From an uncultured Spirochaetaceae bacterium (GTDB lineage: Bacteria; Spirochaetota; Spirochaetia; Sphaerochaetales; Sphaerochaetaceae), in assembly GCA_944389015.1 (NCBI GenBank), contig CALXKS010000054.1:27782-91781 (forward strand): 64,000 bases of DNA. The letters run 5' to 3'. This document shows, piece by piece, positions 52,644 through 60,905 of the stretch. Position 1 is the stretch's first letter; every line of letters begins with the position of its first letter. Position numbers and translations under genes: made by a program. The notes under the pieces are model-generated. The model did no database searches. It was not told the DNA's origin and worked only from the letters and a program-made list of their open reading frames with translations.

Positions 52644-53975
52644 ATGGATCAGAGCAATATCTTTCTGGATGAGAATACCCCTAAAGTCTATCTCAGATTA
52701 TCATTGCCGCTTGTGCTGAGCATGGCAGTGACGCTTATATACAATCTTGCAGATACATTCTTTGTTGCTCAGACCGGCAACACGGAACTGATTGCAGGAG
52801 TCTCGCTATGCGCCCCTGTCTTCACATTTCTCATGGCAATAGGAAACATATTCGGCCAGGGAGGAAGCTCTCTGATATCGAGATTGATCGGGCAGAATGA
52901 TACCGAGGCTTCGAAGCGTGCCAGCTCCTTCTGCTTTTATGCGGCAATACTGGCTGGAATACTCACAGGAGCAACAATGCTAATCTTCCGCGGATTCTTC
53001 CTCAATCTGCTTGGCTCTGACAGCATGACGCTCGATTATGCCTCCGATTATTACACTCCGCTTATAATCGGAACACCATTTGTAATGCTATCATTCATAC
53101 ATTCGAACCTCCTACGCTCAGAGGGCATGGCAAAGGAATCGATGACCGGAACCATCTCTGGCGCATTGGTGAATATCATCCTTGATCCTCTGCTTATATC
53201 CACATTCGGATACGGAGCTGCGGGTGCTGCAATCGCAACAGTCGTAGGTTATGCTGTCTCAGACATATATTTTCTCATAATCGTAATCAGGAAAAGCAGA
53301 GTCCTTTCAGCATCACCTGCAAAAGCATCAATAGCCCCTTCAAGCATTCTGCAGATAATAAAGATAGGAATCCCTGCGGCATTGGCCAACGTAATGCAGA
53401 GCTTCACTGCCATCATGACCAATCAATACCTCCTGCCATACGGCAATGATAAGATCGCTGCGATGGGAATAGTCCTCAAAGTAAGCATGATTGCCCTCCT
53501 CATACTCACAGGATTTGCTTTCGGAGCCCAGCCTCTCTTCGGATATTATTTCGGAAGCGGTGACAGGAAGAAACTGAGAGCCCTGCTCCGCTTCACGCTT
53601 CTATTCATCCTTGCAGCAGCATGCCTCCTCACAGTCTCCATAATCATCTTCTCATCATCGCTTATGAAAGTCTTCGTTGATGACAGCGGCATGATTGCTG
53701 AAGGATCTTTGATGCTCAGGCTTCAGGTTGTGACAATGCCTCTGGTAGGCCTCATCCTTCTTCTGATGATCATCTTCCAGTCTGCAGGGAAGGCTCTGGG
53801 ATCCTTCATTCTTTCAATAAGCAGGCAAGGTATCATATTCTTCATTGTTCTTGCCATTCTCTGCCGTGTTGCAGGATACACTGGAATAATACTCTCACAG
53901 GCGGCTGCGGATATTATTACGGCTGTCATAGCAGCAATCCTCTTCCGCCTACAGATAATGAAGGAATTCAGATGA
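52644..53975 (+). CDS. MATE family efflux transporter
   Basis: 443 residues, 12 helices: LPLVLSMAVTLIYNLAD at the start, GQGGSSLISRLIG, and C-half TGFAFGAQPLFGYYFGSG. GGAG precedes the ATG. Divergent from the Crp/Fnr-like regulator with the perfect palindrome between them, so it is probably the regulated target. The MGMT gene follows at once. Confidence 0.92.
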   Translation: MDQSNIFLDENTPKVYLRLSLPLVLSMAVTLIYNLADTFFVAQTGNTELIAGVSLCAPVFTFLMAIGNIFGQGGSSLISRLIGQNDTEASKRASSFCFYAAILAGILTGATMLIFRGFFLNLLGSDSMTLDYASDYYTPLIIGTPFVMLSFIHSNLLRSEGMAKESMTGTISGALVNIILDPLLISTFGYGAAGAAIATVVGYAVSDIYFLIIVIRKSRVLSASPAKASIAPSSILQIIKIGIPAALANVMQSFTAIMTNQYLLPYGNDKIAAMGIVLKVSMIALLILTGFAFGAQPLFGYYFGSGDRKKLRALLRFTLLFILAAACLLTVSIIIFSSSLMKVFVDDSGMIAEGSLMLRLQVVTMPLVGLILLLMIIFQSAGKALGSFILSISRQGIIFFIVLAILCRVAGYTGIILSQAAADIITAVIAAILFRLQIMKEFR

Positions 53976-53976
53976 C

Positions 53977-54543
53977 ATGCTTTGTCATCGGAGATCAACC
54001 GGTTATCATATGGATATGCAGTATATATCACACTATGGATCACCACTGGGATCTATCCTGCTTGCGGCAGATGACATCGGACTGACAGGGCTCTGGTTTG
54101 AAGGACAGCACTATTTTGCAAGAGGGCTTGATGAGGCTGCAGAAGAAAAAGACCTGCCGGTCTTCAATCAAGCAAGATCCTGGCTCGATATATACTTTGC
54201 AGGGAAAGAGCCGCAGCTGAAGATACCTCTCCATATCACAGGCTCGGATTTCTTCAGGAAAGTAACGGATGCGATGCTCTCCATACCATACGGCCGGACA
54301 ATTACTTATGGTGAGATCGCATCAGCTATTTCAGAAAAGCATTGCATGGGAAATGTTTCAGCCAGGGCCGTCGGCGGTGCGGTGGGACATAATACTATAT
54401 CAATCATCGTACCATGCCACCGTGTCATAGGAGCAGGATGGAATCTCACAGGCTATGCAGGAGGAATTGACAGGAAGATACAGCTTCTGAAGCTTGAAGG
54501 CATCGACACTGCAAGCTTCTCGCTTCCGCAGGCTAACCAATAG
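53977..54543 (+). CDS. ogt: Methylated-DNA-protein cysteine methyltransferase
   Basis: Repairs O6-alkylguanine by transferring the alkyl group to its own Cys, once per molecule. Up to 188 residues. The suicide Cys is in the motif IIVPCHRVIGAG; the DNA-binding helix with the Arg finger lies in VSARAVGGAVGHN. The N-terminal domain starts YISHYGSPLGSILLAADD. The start is uncertain: the first ATG (53977) follows AAGGAA and is 1 bp from the MATE stop, while an ATG at 54010 matches the usual family start but lacks a ribosome site. Confidence 0.9.
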   Translation: MLCHRRSTGYHMDMQYISHYGSPLGSILLAADDIGLTGLWFEGQHYFARGLDEAAEEKDLPVFNQARSWLDIYFAGKEPQLKIPLHITGSDFFRKVTDAMLSIPYGRTITYGEIASAISEKHCMGNVSARAVGGAVGHNTISIIVPCHRVIGAGWNLTGYAGGIDRKIQLLKLEGIDTASFSLPQANQ

Positions 54544-54637
54544 ATTGCCCCTCGCACGATAATGAGGAACATCGCAGCATGGATTCCCTCTTTGATGGAT
54601 TCATAATGCCACTTGCCAAGCTCATCACCGATGATAC

Positions 54638-55972
54638 TCAACCTTTCACAATCCTTCTGATCTGAGCAAAGTAGATCACAGCCGATACAGCCGATGTCAG
54701 CAGCGCCGAGGATGGCATTACATACCAAAGCCCTTCAAGACCTGTATTCCGCAGAAGGAACATCATCATAAGCGGGAAAATAAGGGCACTGCATAGCGAG
54801 AGAACCGTAGCTTCCCTGTTATTGCCTATCGCAGAGGAGAACGACTGGCACGAATAGCTGATCCACCTGACAAGATATGTCAGTCCCATAATGCTTATAG
54901 CGTGCGCAGCAAGATTCATCTCATCTATGCCGCTCTCCAGGAAAAGAGAGAAAAGCTGGCCGGGGAAAAGCTCTATTATGATGGTGAACACCAGACATAT
55001 GATAGCAAGCGCGATGACACAATAGCGTGCAATTGCCGCGGCCCTTGCTCTGCGTTCTGCCCCCCAGTTATATCCTATCGCAGGCTGGAGCGAATCGAAG
55101 ACACCATACATGCCTGGCACGATTATGCTATCTATATTCATGAATACGCCATAAATTGAGACAGCGATTCCTCCGCCAAGATGCAGAAGAAGTGTATTCA
55201 TGAGTATCGAAGTTATCCTTCCCGACATATTGTTCAGGAAGCTAGGCAGGCCCTGTGTGAAGATCTCCTTCAGAAAGAGCAATGATGGTCTGACACGCAT
55301 AAAGCGCAGAGCCATCTTTCCTCTGATGAAAGGCATCATGCAGATTATGCAGGTTATGGACATGCCAAGGCTCGTCCCAAGAGCCGCGAACCCGATTCCC
55401 TTCCTCAGGATGCACAGGAATACAAGTTCAAACGATAAGCTGAGAACAGCAAGAACAATGTTCATAACCATCGAGAACCGTACCCTGCCGCAGATCTTCA
55501 GGTAGTTGTCGAAAACAAAGACAAGACATGAAAGGGGCATGAACAGCGTGTATACACCCAGATATATGATGGCTTCCCTCATAAGGGCTTCATCAGCTCC
55601 CATAAGGCGGAAGAACCAAGGACCTATAACAGTCAGAAGAACTGCCGCTGAAGTAGCAAGAATCGATGCTGCAAATACTGCAATCGTGAATATCCTGTCA
55701 GCCTCATCCTTCTTCCCCTCCCCGAGCTTCAGGGAGATGACAATCGAAGAACCGACAGCGATCATATCGGCAACAGCATATGCAATAAGGAGCAGCGGCA
55801 TAGCCAGATTGCCTCCCGCAAATGCCGTCTGTCCAAGGAAACGGCCGACGAGAAGCATCTCAAATGAGAAATAGATGTTCGATGCTATCATTCCGATAGC
55901 ACCTGGAACCGCAGCCCTGAAGAAAAGAGCAGAGGGCTTCGTTTCCAGGAATAATGTCTGTACTGAACTCAT
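54638..55972 (-). CDS. MATE family efflux transporter under MerR control
   Basis: 444 residues from the ATG at 55972; longer readings enter the MerR promoter. 12 helices, with AAVPGAIGMIASNIYFSFEML at the start and C-half GVFDSLQPAIGYNWGAE. A MerR-type promoter with a 20-bp dyad between -35 and -10 drives it; transcription would begin within about 4 nt of this ATG, which has no ribosome site, so the mRNA is nearly leaderless. Arrangement recalls bmr/BmrR-type drug-induced pumps. Confidence 0.9.
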   Translation of the reverse strand: MSSVQTLFLETKPSALFFRAAVPGAIGMIASNIYFSFEMLLVGRFLGQTAFAGGNLAMPLLLIAYAVADMIAVGSSIVISLKLGEGKKDEADRIFTIAVFAASILATSAAVLLTVIGPWFFRLMGADEALMREAIIYLGVYTLFMPLSCLVFVFDNYLKICGRVRFSMVMNIVLAVLSLSFELVFLCILRKGIGFAALGTSLGMSITCIICMMPFIRGKMALRFMRVRPSLLFLKEIFTQGLPSFLNNMSGRITSILMNTLLLHLGGGIAVSIYGVFMNIDSIIVPGMYGVFDSLQPAIGYNWGAERRARAAAIARYCVIALAIICLVFTIIIELFPGQLFSLFLESGIDEMNLAAHAISIMGLTYLVRWISYSCQSFSSAIGNNREATVLSLCSALIFPLMMMFLLRNTGLEGLWYVMPSSALLTSAVSAVIYFAQIRRIVKG

Positions 55973-55981
55973 GATAACCAT

Positions 55982-56023
55982 ATTCAAAACTATTGAGTTA
56001 ACTCCATAGTCAAGCGGTATAAT
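55982..56023. promoter_or_regulatory. Overlapping divergent MerR-type promoters
   Basis: Minus strand: TTGACT (56008-56013), 19-20 bp, TTTGAA/TTGAAT ending at 55982-55983. Plus strand: TTGAGT (55993-55998), 19 bp, TATAAT (56018-56023). A 20-bp dyad (55990-56009, 9 of 10 pairs) sits in the minus-strand spacer. Elongated 19-20-bp spacers with a central dyad are the hallmark of MerR-activated promoters. Confidence 0.75.
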
Positions 56024-56029
56024 TGAACT

Positions 56030-56842
56030 ATGAAGATCGATGATACAATCTACTATACTCCGCATCAGCTGGCATCATTCTTCTCAATCAGGAAGGATAC
56101 TCTGCTTTTCTATGACAAGATCGGATTATTCTCACCTGTCAAGCGTAAAAGCAATGGATACCGCTGCTACTCAGCTACACAGCTCAACGAACTCGATACG
56201 ATTCTCACGCTGAAAGATCTCGGGATACCGCTTTCGGCCATAAAGGATGTTGTAGGTGATATGAATGCGCCGTCATTTCTTTCTCTCCTCCAGAACGAGG
56301 AGGACAGTATCAGAAAGAAGATAGAGGAATGCCGAGCCCTTCTGGCTATCGTCGGCTCGATAAAGTCATCGATAAAAGAAGCGATGGAATCGGAAAAGGA
56401 ACGGCTGTATGTTTCGGCGCTGAAGAAAACTCCGATAATAACCGTTCCGATCAGGAATACCGAGGGCATGATGACCGATGATGACTGCTGGCAGGATGCT
56501 TACAGCACATTGATGGCAGAAGCGGACTGCAAAGCGATAATCACAATAGGGAGCATCGTACGTCTCGAAGAAGCTCGAGAGTATCTTGGGGGAATATGCA
56601 GAGAAGTCTATGCAACCTATGCCCGTCCTTCCGATAAAGCCATCCCCGGAGGCCGATATGCTTCAATGTTCTTCTCCGGTTCCCTTGATAACCTTTCATC
56701 ATTCTACAAGTGTTTCCTTGCAGCACTTGATAACAGCAATCTGCACCCTTCCGGTGACATCTATGAAGAACTGTCAATCTCCCCGATTGTGGCAAGAGAA
56801 GAAACAGAGCATGTCACTAAACTGATGGTGAAGATAGAATAA
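56030..56842 (+). CDS. MerR-family transcriptional regulator with effector domain
   Basis: 270 residues. N-terminal MerR winged helix (about 8-75: YYTPHQLASFFSIRKDTL, FYDKIGLFSPVKRKSNGY), a dimer-forming coiled coil (about 78-118), and a C-terminal domain of about 150 residues that resembles the GyrI-like drug-binding modules of BmrR-type proteins. The TATAAT box ends 6 nt before the ATG, so its mRNA is probably leaderless. Divergent from a MATE pump, the expected target. Confidence 0.9.
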   Translation: MKIDDTIYYTPHQLASFFSIRKDTLLFYDKIGLFSPVKRKSNGYRCYSATQLNELDTILTLKDLGIPLSAIKDVVGDMNAPSFLSLLQNEEDSIRKKIEECRALLAIVGSIKSSIKEAMESEKERLYVSALKKTPIITVPIRNTEGMMTDDDCWQDAYSTLMAEADCKAIITIGSIVRLEEAREYLGGICREVYATYARPSDKAIPGGRYASMFFSGSLDNLSSFYKCFLAALDNSNLHPSGDIYEELSISPIVAREETEHVTKLMVKIE

Positions 56843-56921
56843 TGTATATACATTTTATTATTGACAAACCATTCATCAGGACTTTTCATAGAAATTGTAG
56901 ACCTGAAAAGGAGGCATATAA

Positions 56922-57215
56922 GTGAAAAATTCCGCAGATGAAGGCAAAAAGAAGAAGAAAAAGAAGAAAGCACTGCAGATGAAATCCGAAAATACTGTGC
57001 AGAAAAGGGCCGTCGATGCTTCTACATACAGTGACACAAAGGACGCACATCCGGAATGGTTCAGAGTAAGGCCTGTCAAAGAAGCCATAAGCATCAGGAT
57101 CGACAAGGATGTGCTTGAAACATACAGATCTCTTGGCAAAGGGTATCAGAGCGCAATGAACAATGCACTGCGGACCTACATACAGGAACATCCGTCAGAG
57201 TTCAGAAGCAATTGA
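56922..57215 (+). CDS. BrnA-type antitoxin, orphan
   Basis: 97 residues, starting at GTG with AAAGGAGG 7 nt upstream. After a lysine-rich stretch (about 9-18, encoded by an A-rich run) comes a ribbon-helix-helix region VKEAISIRIDKDVLETYRSL then GKGYQSAMNNALRTYI, the BrnA antitoxin pattern. BrnA normally follows the toxin gene brnT; the 80 bp upstream cannot encode BrnT. It may be a solitary regulator or a relic. First gene of the accessory end of the window. Confidence 0.75.
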   Translation: MKNSADEGKKKKKKKKALQMKSENTVQKRAVDASTYSDTKDAHPEWFRVRPVKEAISIRIDKDVLETYRSLGKGYQSAMNNALRTYIQEHPSEFRSN

Positions 57216-57360
57216 GCAGCCTTTCTGTATAGAACCCTGTTTTTTGCCAGTTAGCATATCAATACTCCGGATTTACAGTCATTTTTACCGTATTTACGGA
57301 ATAGATATGGATCTCATCTGTTCCCACACCACCCTTACATGGAATCCTTATAGACGAAGA

Positions 57361-57386
57361 AAGCTCCCTCGTTGGAGCCTTCTGAG
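57361..57386 (-). terminator. tRNA-Phe-type terminator copy 1
   Basis: On the minus strand GGCTCC-AACGA-GGGAGC followed by TTTCTT, directly after the tRNA-Phe remnant. The same unit recurs at 58303-58327. Confidence 0.55.
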
Positions 57387-57387
57387 T

Positions 57388-57431
57388 GCCGCCTCCAGGA
57401 ATCGAATCAGGGACACAAGGATTTCAGTCCT
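57388..57431 (-). pseudogene. 3' fragment of a tRNA-Phe gene (attachment-site remnant)
   Basis: Read on the minus strand this gives AGGACTGAAATCCTTGTG, then CCCTGATTCGATTCCTGG and AGGCGGCA, matching the anticodon arm (GAA), T-arm and acceptor 3' strand of bacterial tRNA-Phe. The 5' half is missing, the anticodon loop is one A short and the T-stem has a mismatch, and the 3' end reads ACT instead of ACCA. So it is a broken copy, as left behind when elements integrate into tRNA 3' ends. Confidence 0.8.
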
Positions 57432-57443
57432 CATGAATAGTTA

Positions 57444-58121
57444 TCAGATATGTTTCCTGCTCATCTTCTTGTAGTAATTCTGCATGAACTTCTGCCTAGA
57501 GAGAAAGAACACTTTCTCCGACTTGGTTGGACTGTCATTATCCCATCTGATCTTGGACTGTTCGAGAGTGCAGATATAATCAGCAACCTGCAAAAGCTTG
57601 TAATCCTTCTGGTAGGCTGTACGAAAATCCATTCTGTCTCCGAATATCTTCCCAAACGTATTCCTGAGGATTTTGCTTATAGCGGCTTGTCCGCAATCAT
57701 AATATATGGTGATTCTTTCAAAGCTCTGAAAATATTCAAGTTTGTCCTCAATAAAGCTTCTTATCTGGTGTTCAAAAGCATCTTCCAATTGTTTGCCATC
57801 CTGATAGAACGACTTTTTCGCTGTGAATGCTGTGTAAGAAATTGGAAGCTGTTCTGCAAATCTGGCGAATACACGAAATATGCTTTTCCGTTCTTCACGG
57901 AACATATTCTCAAATGGTTTATCCTGTCTTATCAACGGAGTTGTATGTATAAATGCGGCATTGCAATTCATTGATAGCAATTTTGCATCAAGGAAAGCAA
58001 TCTCAGAAGAGATATCATCATCCTGATCATGGAAAACCATAGTAAGACAATATTCAGGATTTTGTCTGTTGGAAAGGTTCAGATTGCCGCTTTCATCGAT
58101 ATGGATAGACAGAACAGACAA
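57444..58121 (-). CDS. DUF3800 domain protein
   Basis: 225 residues, starting at TTG (AAGGGG about 6 nt upstream; no better start). DUF3800 has an RNase-H-like fold: HIDESGNL at the N-terminus gives the first acidic residues, IYYDCGQ and LLQVADYICTLEQSK the later ones. These proteins occur in mobile and defence islands and are presumed nucleases; no activity is proven here. Flanked by tRNA-Phe remnants, 12 bp from copy 1. Confidence 0.85.
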   Translation of the reverse strand: MSVLSIHIDESGNLNLSNRQNPEYCLTMVFHDQDDDISSEIAFLDAKLLSMNCNAAFIHTTPLIRQDKPFENMFREERKSIFRVFARFAEQLPISYTAFTAKKSFYQDGKQLEDAFEHQIRSFIEDKLEYFQSFERITIYYDCGQAAISKILRNTFGKIFGDRMDFRTAYQKDYKLLQVADYICTLEQSKIRWDNDSPTKSEKVFFLSRQKFMQNYYKKMSRKHI

Positions 58122-58144
58122 GACAATCCCCTTACAAAGAAATT

Positions 58145-58186
58145 GCCAGAGGTCTACCTCTGGCTCTACGGCGGGGAACTCGCCCC
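58145..58186. promoter_or_regulatory. Pair of hairpins upstream of the DUF3800 gene
   Basis: GCCAGAGGT-CT-ACCTCTGGC (58145-58164) is a perfect 9-bp inverted repeat; GGGG-AACTCG-CCCC (58173-58186) follows. They lie in the presumed leader of the DUF3800 gene. Role unknown. Confidence 0.45.
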
Positions 58187-58302
58187 TGTTCGGCTTTGTG
58201 TCCGACCTGACTATAATATAGCATAAAGCCTGCTCTTAGGAAAGTTCTTTGCCTTCATGCAGAAAGAACCGAAAGAGATGAAGGCTATTACCTTGAAAAC
58301 AA

Positions 58303-58341
58303 AAGCTCCCTCGCGGGAGCCTTCTGAGTGCCGCCTCCAGG
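58303..58341 (-). repeat. Second copy of tRNA-Phe 3' end plus terminator
   Basis: On the minus strand CCTGGAGGCGGCAC (tRNA-Phe 3' end, 58328-58341), then CTCAGAAGG and the hairpin GCTCCC-GCGA-GGGAGC followed by TTTTGTTTT, a good intrinsic terminator. Only 14 bases of the tRNA remain. Confidence 0.75.
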
Positions 58342-59023
58342 TACGACGATAAAACTCCATGAAACGGATTGTGTTCCAAAATCACTTTACAGCAAGGAAT
58401 TACGGCAGTCAAGCAACACCAGATGTTTCGTGCAGTTGAGGACTTTTTGCGGTCACTTACGGTCTTTTGAGGACACCGGACAAGGTGTCCGTGAATGCGT
58501 TTCCGATTGTATGTGGCTGAGTTCTTTTCAAATCATGCCTTCAGACGCACGAGGATTGCCGAGAACGCATTCTAAATCAATTGTGGTGTAATTTCATGTT
58601 TTATGCAAGATGAAGCGTTTTCAGGGCCATTTTTGCGCTATGATAGTTAATGCTTCCTGGTCAGCTCGGGATATAGGGCTTCAAAATGCGCTGTTATGGA
58701 TTAACCATACCTTCAGGGCTATGAAAATAATGCATGCTTCTTACGATTGCAGCATAAAGGAATACTTCAACTTCAGAAAAATTTTTAGACCTGCATCCAA
58801 GATTGATAAAAATAATTTTAAACTTTATAAGTCTTAAGTATTAAGCATTTATCATGCAAGTAATTATTATTCTAGATGTCTAAAGTGTAAATCCATTTAG
58901 GCAATTCCCAGTACAAGTTTTTTAGCTAGCAATGACGACGTCATAACTCATGACATGCATTCGGATATTTCTTATGATATATTGAATAAGGCGTGATTCT
59001 CGTTCCATGAACATTGAGACTCC
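58342..59023. other. AT-rich stretch without a convincing gene
   Basis: Open frames here are short, have no ribosome sites and no family resemblance. Contains one hairpin, GGACACC-GGACAA-GGTGTCC (58471-58490), which could be a terminator. The rest (58.6-59.0 kb) is AT-rich and looks like decayed sequence of the accessory region. Confidence 0.6.
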
Positions 59024-59128
59024 GAATATTCTGACATTTTACACTTTTTCCGGAACAGCTATTGACTCATCAAAGATGGAATTCCTATGATTAATACGAA
59101 TATCGCGACAATTTACACTTTTTTCGGA
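59024..59128 (+). repeat. Two 31-bp direct repeats before the DUF4143 ATPase gene
   Basis: Copies at 59024-59054 and 59098-59128 agree in 26 of 31 bases (core TTTACACTTTTT) and are 74 bp apart, seven helical turns. The second ends with the GGA of the ATPase gene's ribosome site. Regulatory or recombination role unknown. Confidence 0.65.
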
Positions 59129-59135
59129 GTATAAG

Positions 59136-60392
59136 ATGACTGAGATAAAAAGAGACACATATCTTCAGCGTATTGTGAAAAGGATGGGCAATGGCAGAGC
59201 AAAGGTCATTACGGGAATAAGAAGATGCGGGAAAAGCTACCTTCTGTTCACCTTGTTCCGGAACCACCTTCTCTCCTGTGGTGTTGATGAAGACCACATC
59301 ATTGCTTTTGCTCTTGACGATGATGAGAACGAGCATCTCCTGGACAGGCATGCTCTGGGATTGGAAATACGCTCAAGAATCAAAGATGATAAACCATACT
59401 ATGTATTCCTTGATGAGATACAGAATGTCGAAGGTTTCGAGATGGTCATCAACGGACTTCTTCATAAATCGAATGTTGATGTCTATGTTACCGGCAGCAA
59501 CTCTAGATTCCTTTCCTCAGATATAATCACTGAATTCAGAGGCAGAGGCGATGAAGTCAGGGTAAGACCGCTTTCATTCAGTGAGATCAGACCACTTTAC
59601 AATTCGGATGATGAAGCCTGGGATGATTACTTCAATTATGGAGGACTTCCTTCAATCTATGCAGAAGGAATGGATGATGAGCAAAAGGTGTCTTTCCTTG
59701 AATATGTCACAAAGACAATCTACATCAAGGACATTGTGGAAAGAAACAAACTCAAGGATGATAAAGGCATAAGTAGCGTGCTTGATCTCCTGTCCTCTGC
59801 AACGGGTAGCCTGACTAATCCATTGAAAATCGCCAATACATTCAAAAGCAAAGGACAGAAAGGAATGACGGACAAGACCATTTCCAACTATCTCAGATTC
59901 ATTGAGGAAGCTTACATGGTCGAACGTGTCCAGCGATATGACATCAAAGGGAAGGATTACATCGAATCACCTTATAAGTTCTATTTCTCAGATATCGGTG
60001 TCAGAAACTCCAGAATCAACTTCAGACAGGTTGAAGAAACTCATATCATGGAGAACATCATCTACAATGAACTCAAGGCAAGAGGATATCTTGTTGATGT
60101 CGGGATTATAGAGCATAGGGATAAGACCGATGATGGCAAATACAAAAACAGACAATATGAAGTGGATTTCATTGCAAATCTTGCTGGCAAGCGATACTAC
60201 ATACAGTCTGCACTGTCTCTGCTTGATGAAGGGAAGCTGGAACAGGAAATAAGATCCCTTTCCCTGATCAGAGATTCATTCAGGAAGATTGTGATTACAA
60301 GGGACAGAATAAAACCAAGGCGCACAGAAGACGGAATTCTAATAATCAACCTTTTTGACTTTCTGCTTAATGCTGGAGCAATAGAACAGTAA
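59136..60392 (+). CDS. AAA_14 / DUF4143 ATP-binding protein
   Basis: 418 residues. Walker A GIRRCGKSYLL (27-37), Walker B YYVFLDEIQN (about 88-97) and the sensor VTGSNSRFLSS form an AAA_14 domain; from about 205 a DUF4143 domain follows, with a PD-(D/E)xK-like end ENIIYNELKARGY ... YEVDFIANL. This two-domain family is widespread in accessory regions of anaerobes, of unknown function. GGAG is 8 nt before the ATG. Direct repeats precede it. Confidence 0.9.
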   Translation: MTEIKRDTYLQRIVKRMGNGRAKVITGIRRCGKSYLLFTLFRNHLLSCGVDEDHIIAFALDDDENEHLLDRHALGLEIRSRIKDDKPYYVFLDEIQNVEGFEMVINGLLHKSNVDVYVTGSNSRFLSSDIITEFRGRGDEVRVRPLSFSEIRPLYNSDDEAWDDYFNYGGLPSIYAEGMDDEQKVSFLEYVTKTIYIKDIVERNKLKDDKGISSVLDLLSSATGSLTNPLKIANTFKSKGQKGMTDKTISNYLRFIEEAYMVERVQRYDIKGKDYIESPYKFYFSDIGVRNSRINFRQVEETHIMENIIYNELKARGYLVDVGIIEHRDKTDDGKYKNRQYEVDFIANLAGKRYYIQSALSLLDEGKLEQEIRSLSLIRDSFRKIVITRDRIKPRRTEDGILIINLFDFLLNAGAIEQ

Positions 60393-60444
60393 CGCAAAAT
60401 GCTATTCCAGGTTTTGCTCTCAAGAATTAAATAATGTTATTAGC

Positions 60445-60525
60445 TATTTAGACTTTAGCCGTATATATATTCTATTACATTTAATTATAATAAGTTATTC
60501 AATTTATACATCTAAAGTCTATACT
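60445..60525. repeat. Two inverted 20-bp repeats downstream of the partition genes
   Basis: Sites at 60445-60464 (plus) and 60506-60525 (minus) share TAGACTTTAG-N2-GTAT. A third (61802-61820, minus) shares AGACTTTA-N2-TGTAT on the other side of the par genes. Candidate centromere (parS-like) or iteron sites. Confidence 0.55.
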
Positions 60526-60531
60526 ACTAAA

Positions 60532-60903
60532 TTATTTTCTATGTCTTGTTGTCTGAAGTCTGTAAATCGCCTCTGCCGCATCTGATAATTCAGGGTTCAG
60601 TGCCCTGCTCTGCTTTATCAGATATGCGATGAGACTGGATACATCACCTCCACACAAGCCCTGCTCATTCATCTCCTTTGAAAGCATATTGCAATATATG
60701 AAATCATTGGCTGTCATCTTGACCGTGACATTCTTTATTATCTTCGTCCTGTCGAGCGTGGCACTTGGTCTTCCCATCTTCTTTTTCACGGCAGTTTCCA
60801 CAGCCGGGACTTCCGTAACTGAAGGTGTCTTCTGAGGTTCAGCAGCCTTTGGCCCTTTCTTCTCCTCTATCTCAGTATTCCATGCATCCATCAATCTGCT
60901 CAT
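60532..60903 (-). CDS. Small DNA-binding partition partner (ribbon-helix-helix type), ParB/ParG role
   Basis: 123 residues from the ATG with GGAG 8 nt upstream. A basic/Pro-rich flexible N-terminal half (with KKKMGRPS, about 42-49) is followed by KIIKNVTVKMTANDFIYCNML, which fits the strand and first helix of a ribbon-helix-helix fold. It begins 2 bp after parA, the usual place of the centromere-binding partner of type Ib plasmid partition systems. Assignment rests on context and fold pattern. Confidence 0.65.
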   Translation of the reverse strand: MSRLMDAWNTEIEEKKGPKAAEPQKTPSVTEVPAVETAVKKKMGRPSATLDRTKIIKNVTVKMTANDFIYCNMLSKEMNEQGLCGGDVSSLIAYLIKQSRALNPELSDAAEAIYRLQTTRHRK

Positions 60904-60905
60904 AT

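Larger units (their letters stand above)
57361..58341. mobile_element. Small island between two tRNA-Phe 3'-end/terminator repeats
   Basis: Copies of a 39-bp unit (terminator plus tRNA-Phe 3' end) at 57361-57399 and 58303-58341 agree in 37 of 39 bases and lie in the same direction, 942 bp apart. Between them is one gene (DUF3800). No integrase is present, so it is either a degraded integrative element or a satellite mobilised in trans. Confidence 0.5.

Noticed and set aside
56843..56921. BrnT toxin upstream of the BrnA-like gene
   Set aside because: The gap is under 80 bp and holds no open frame of suitable size.
57388..57431. Functional tRNA-Phe gene
   Set aside because: The 5' acceptor strand and D-arm are missing, the anticodon loop is one base short and the T-stem is mispaired.
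58328..58837. Two short plus-strand readings in the 58.3-58.8 kb gap
   Set aside because: No ribosome sites, one begins inside the tRNA-Phe repeat, and composition looks non-coding.
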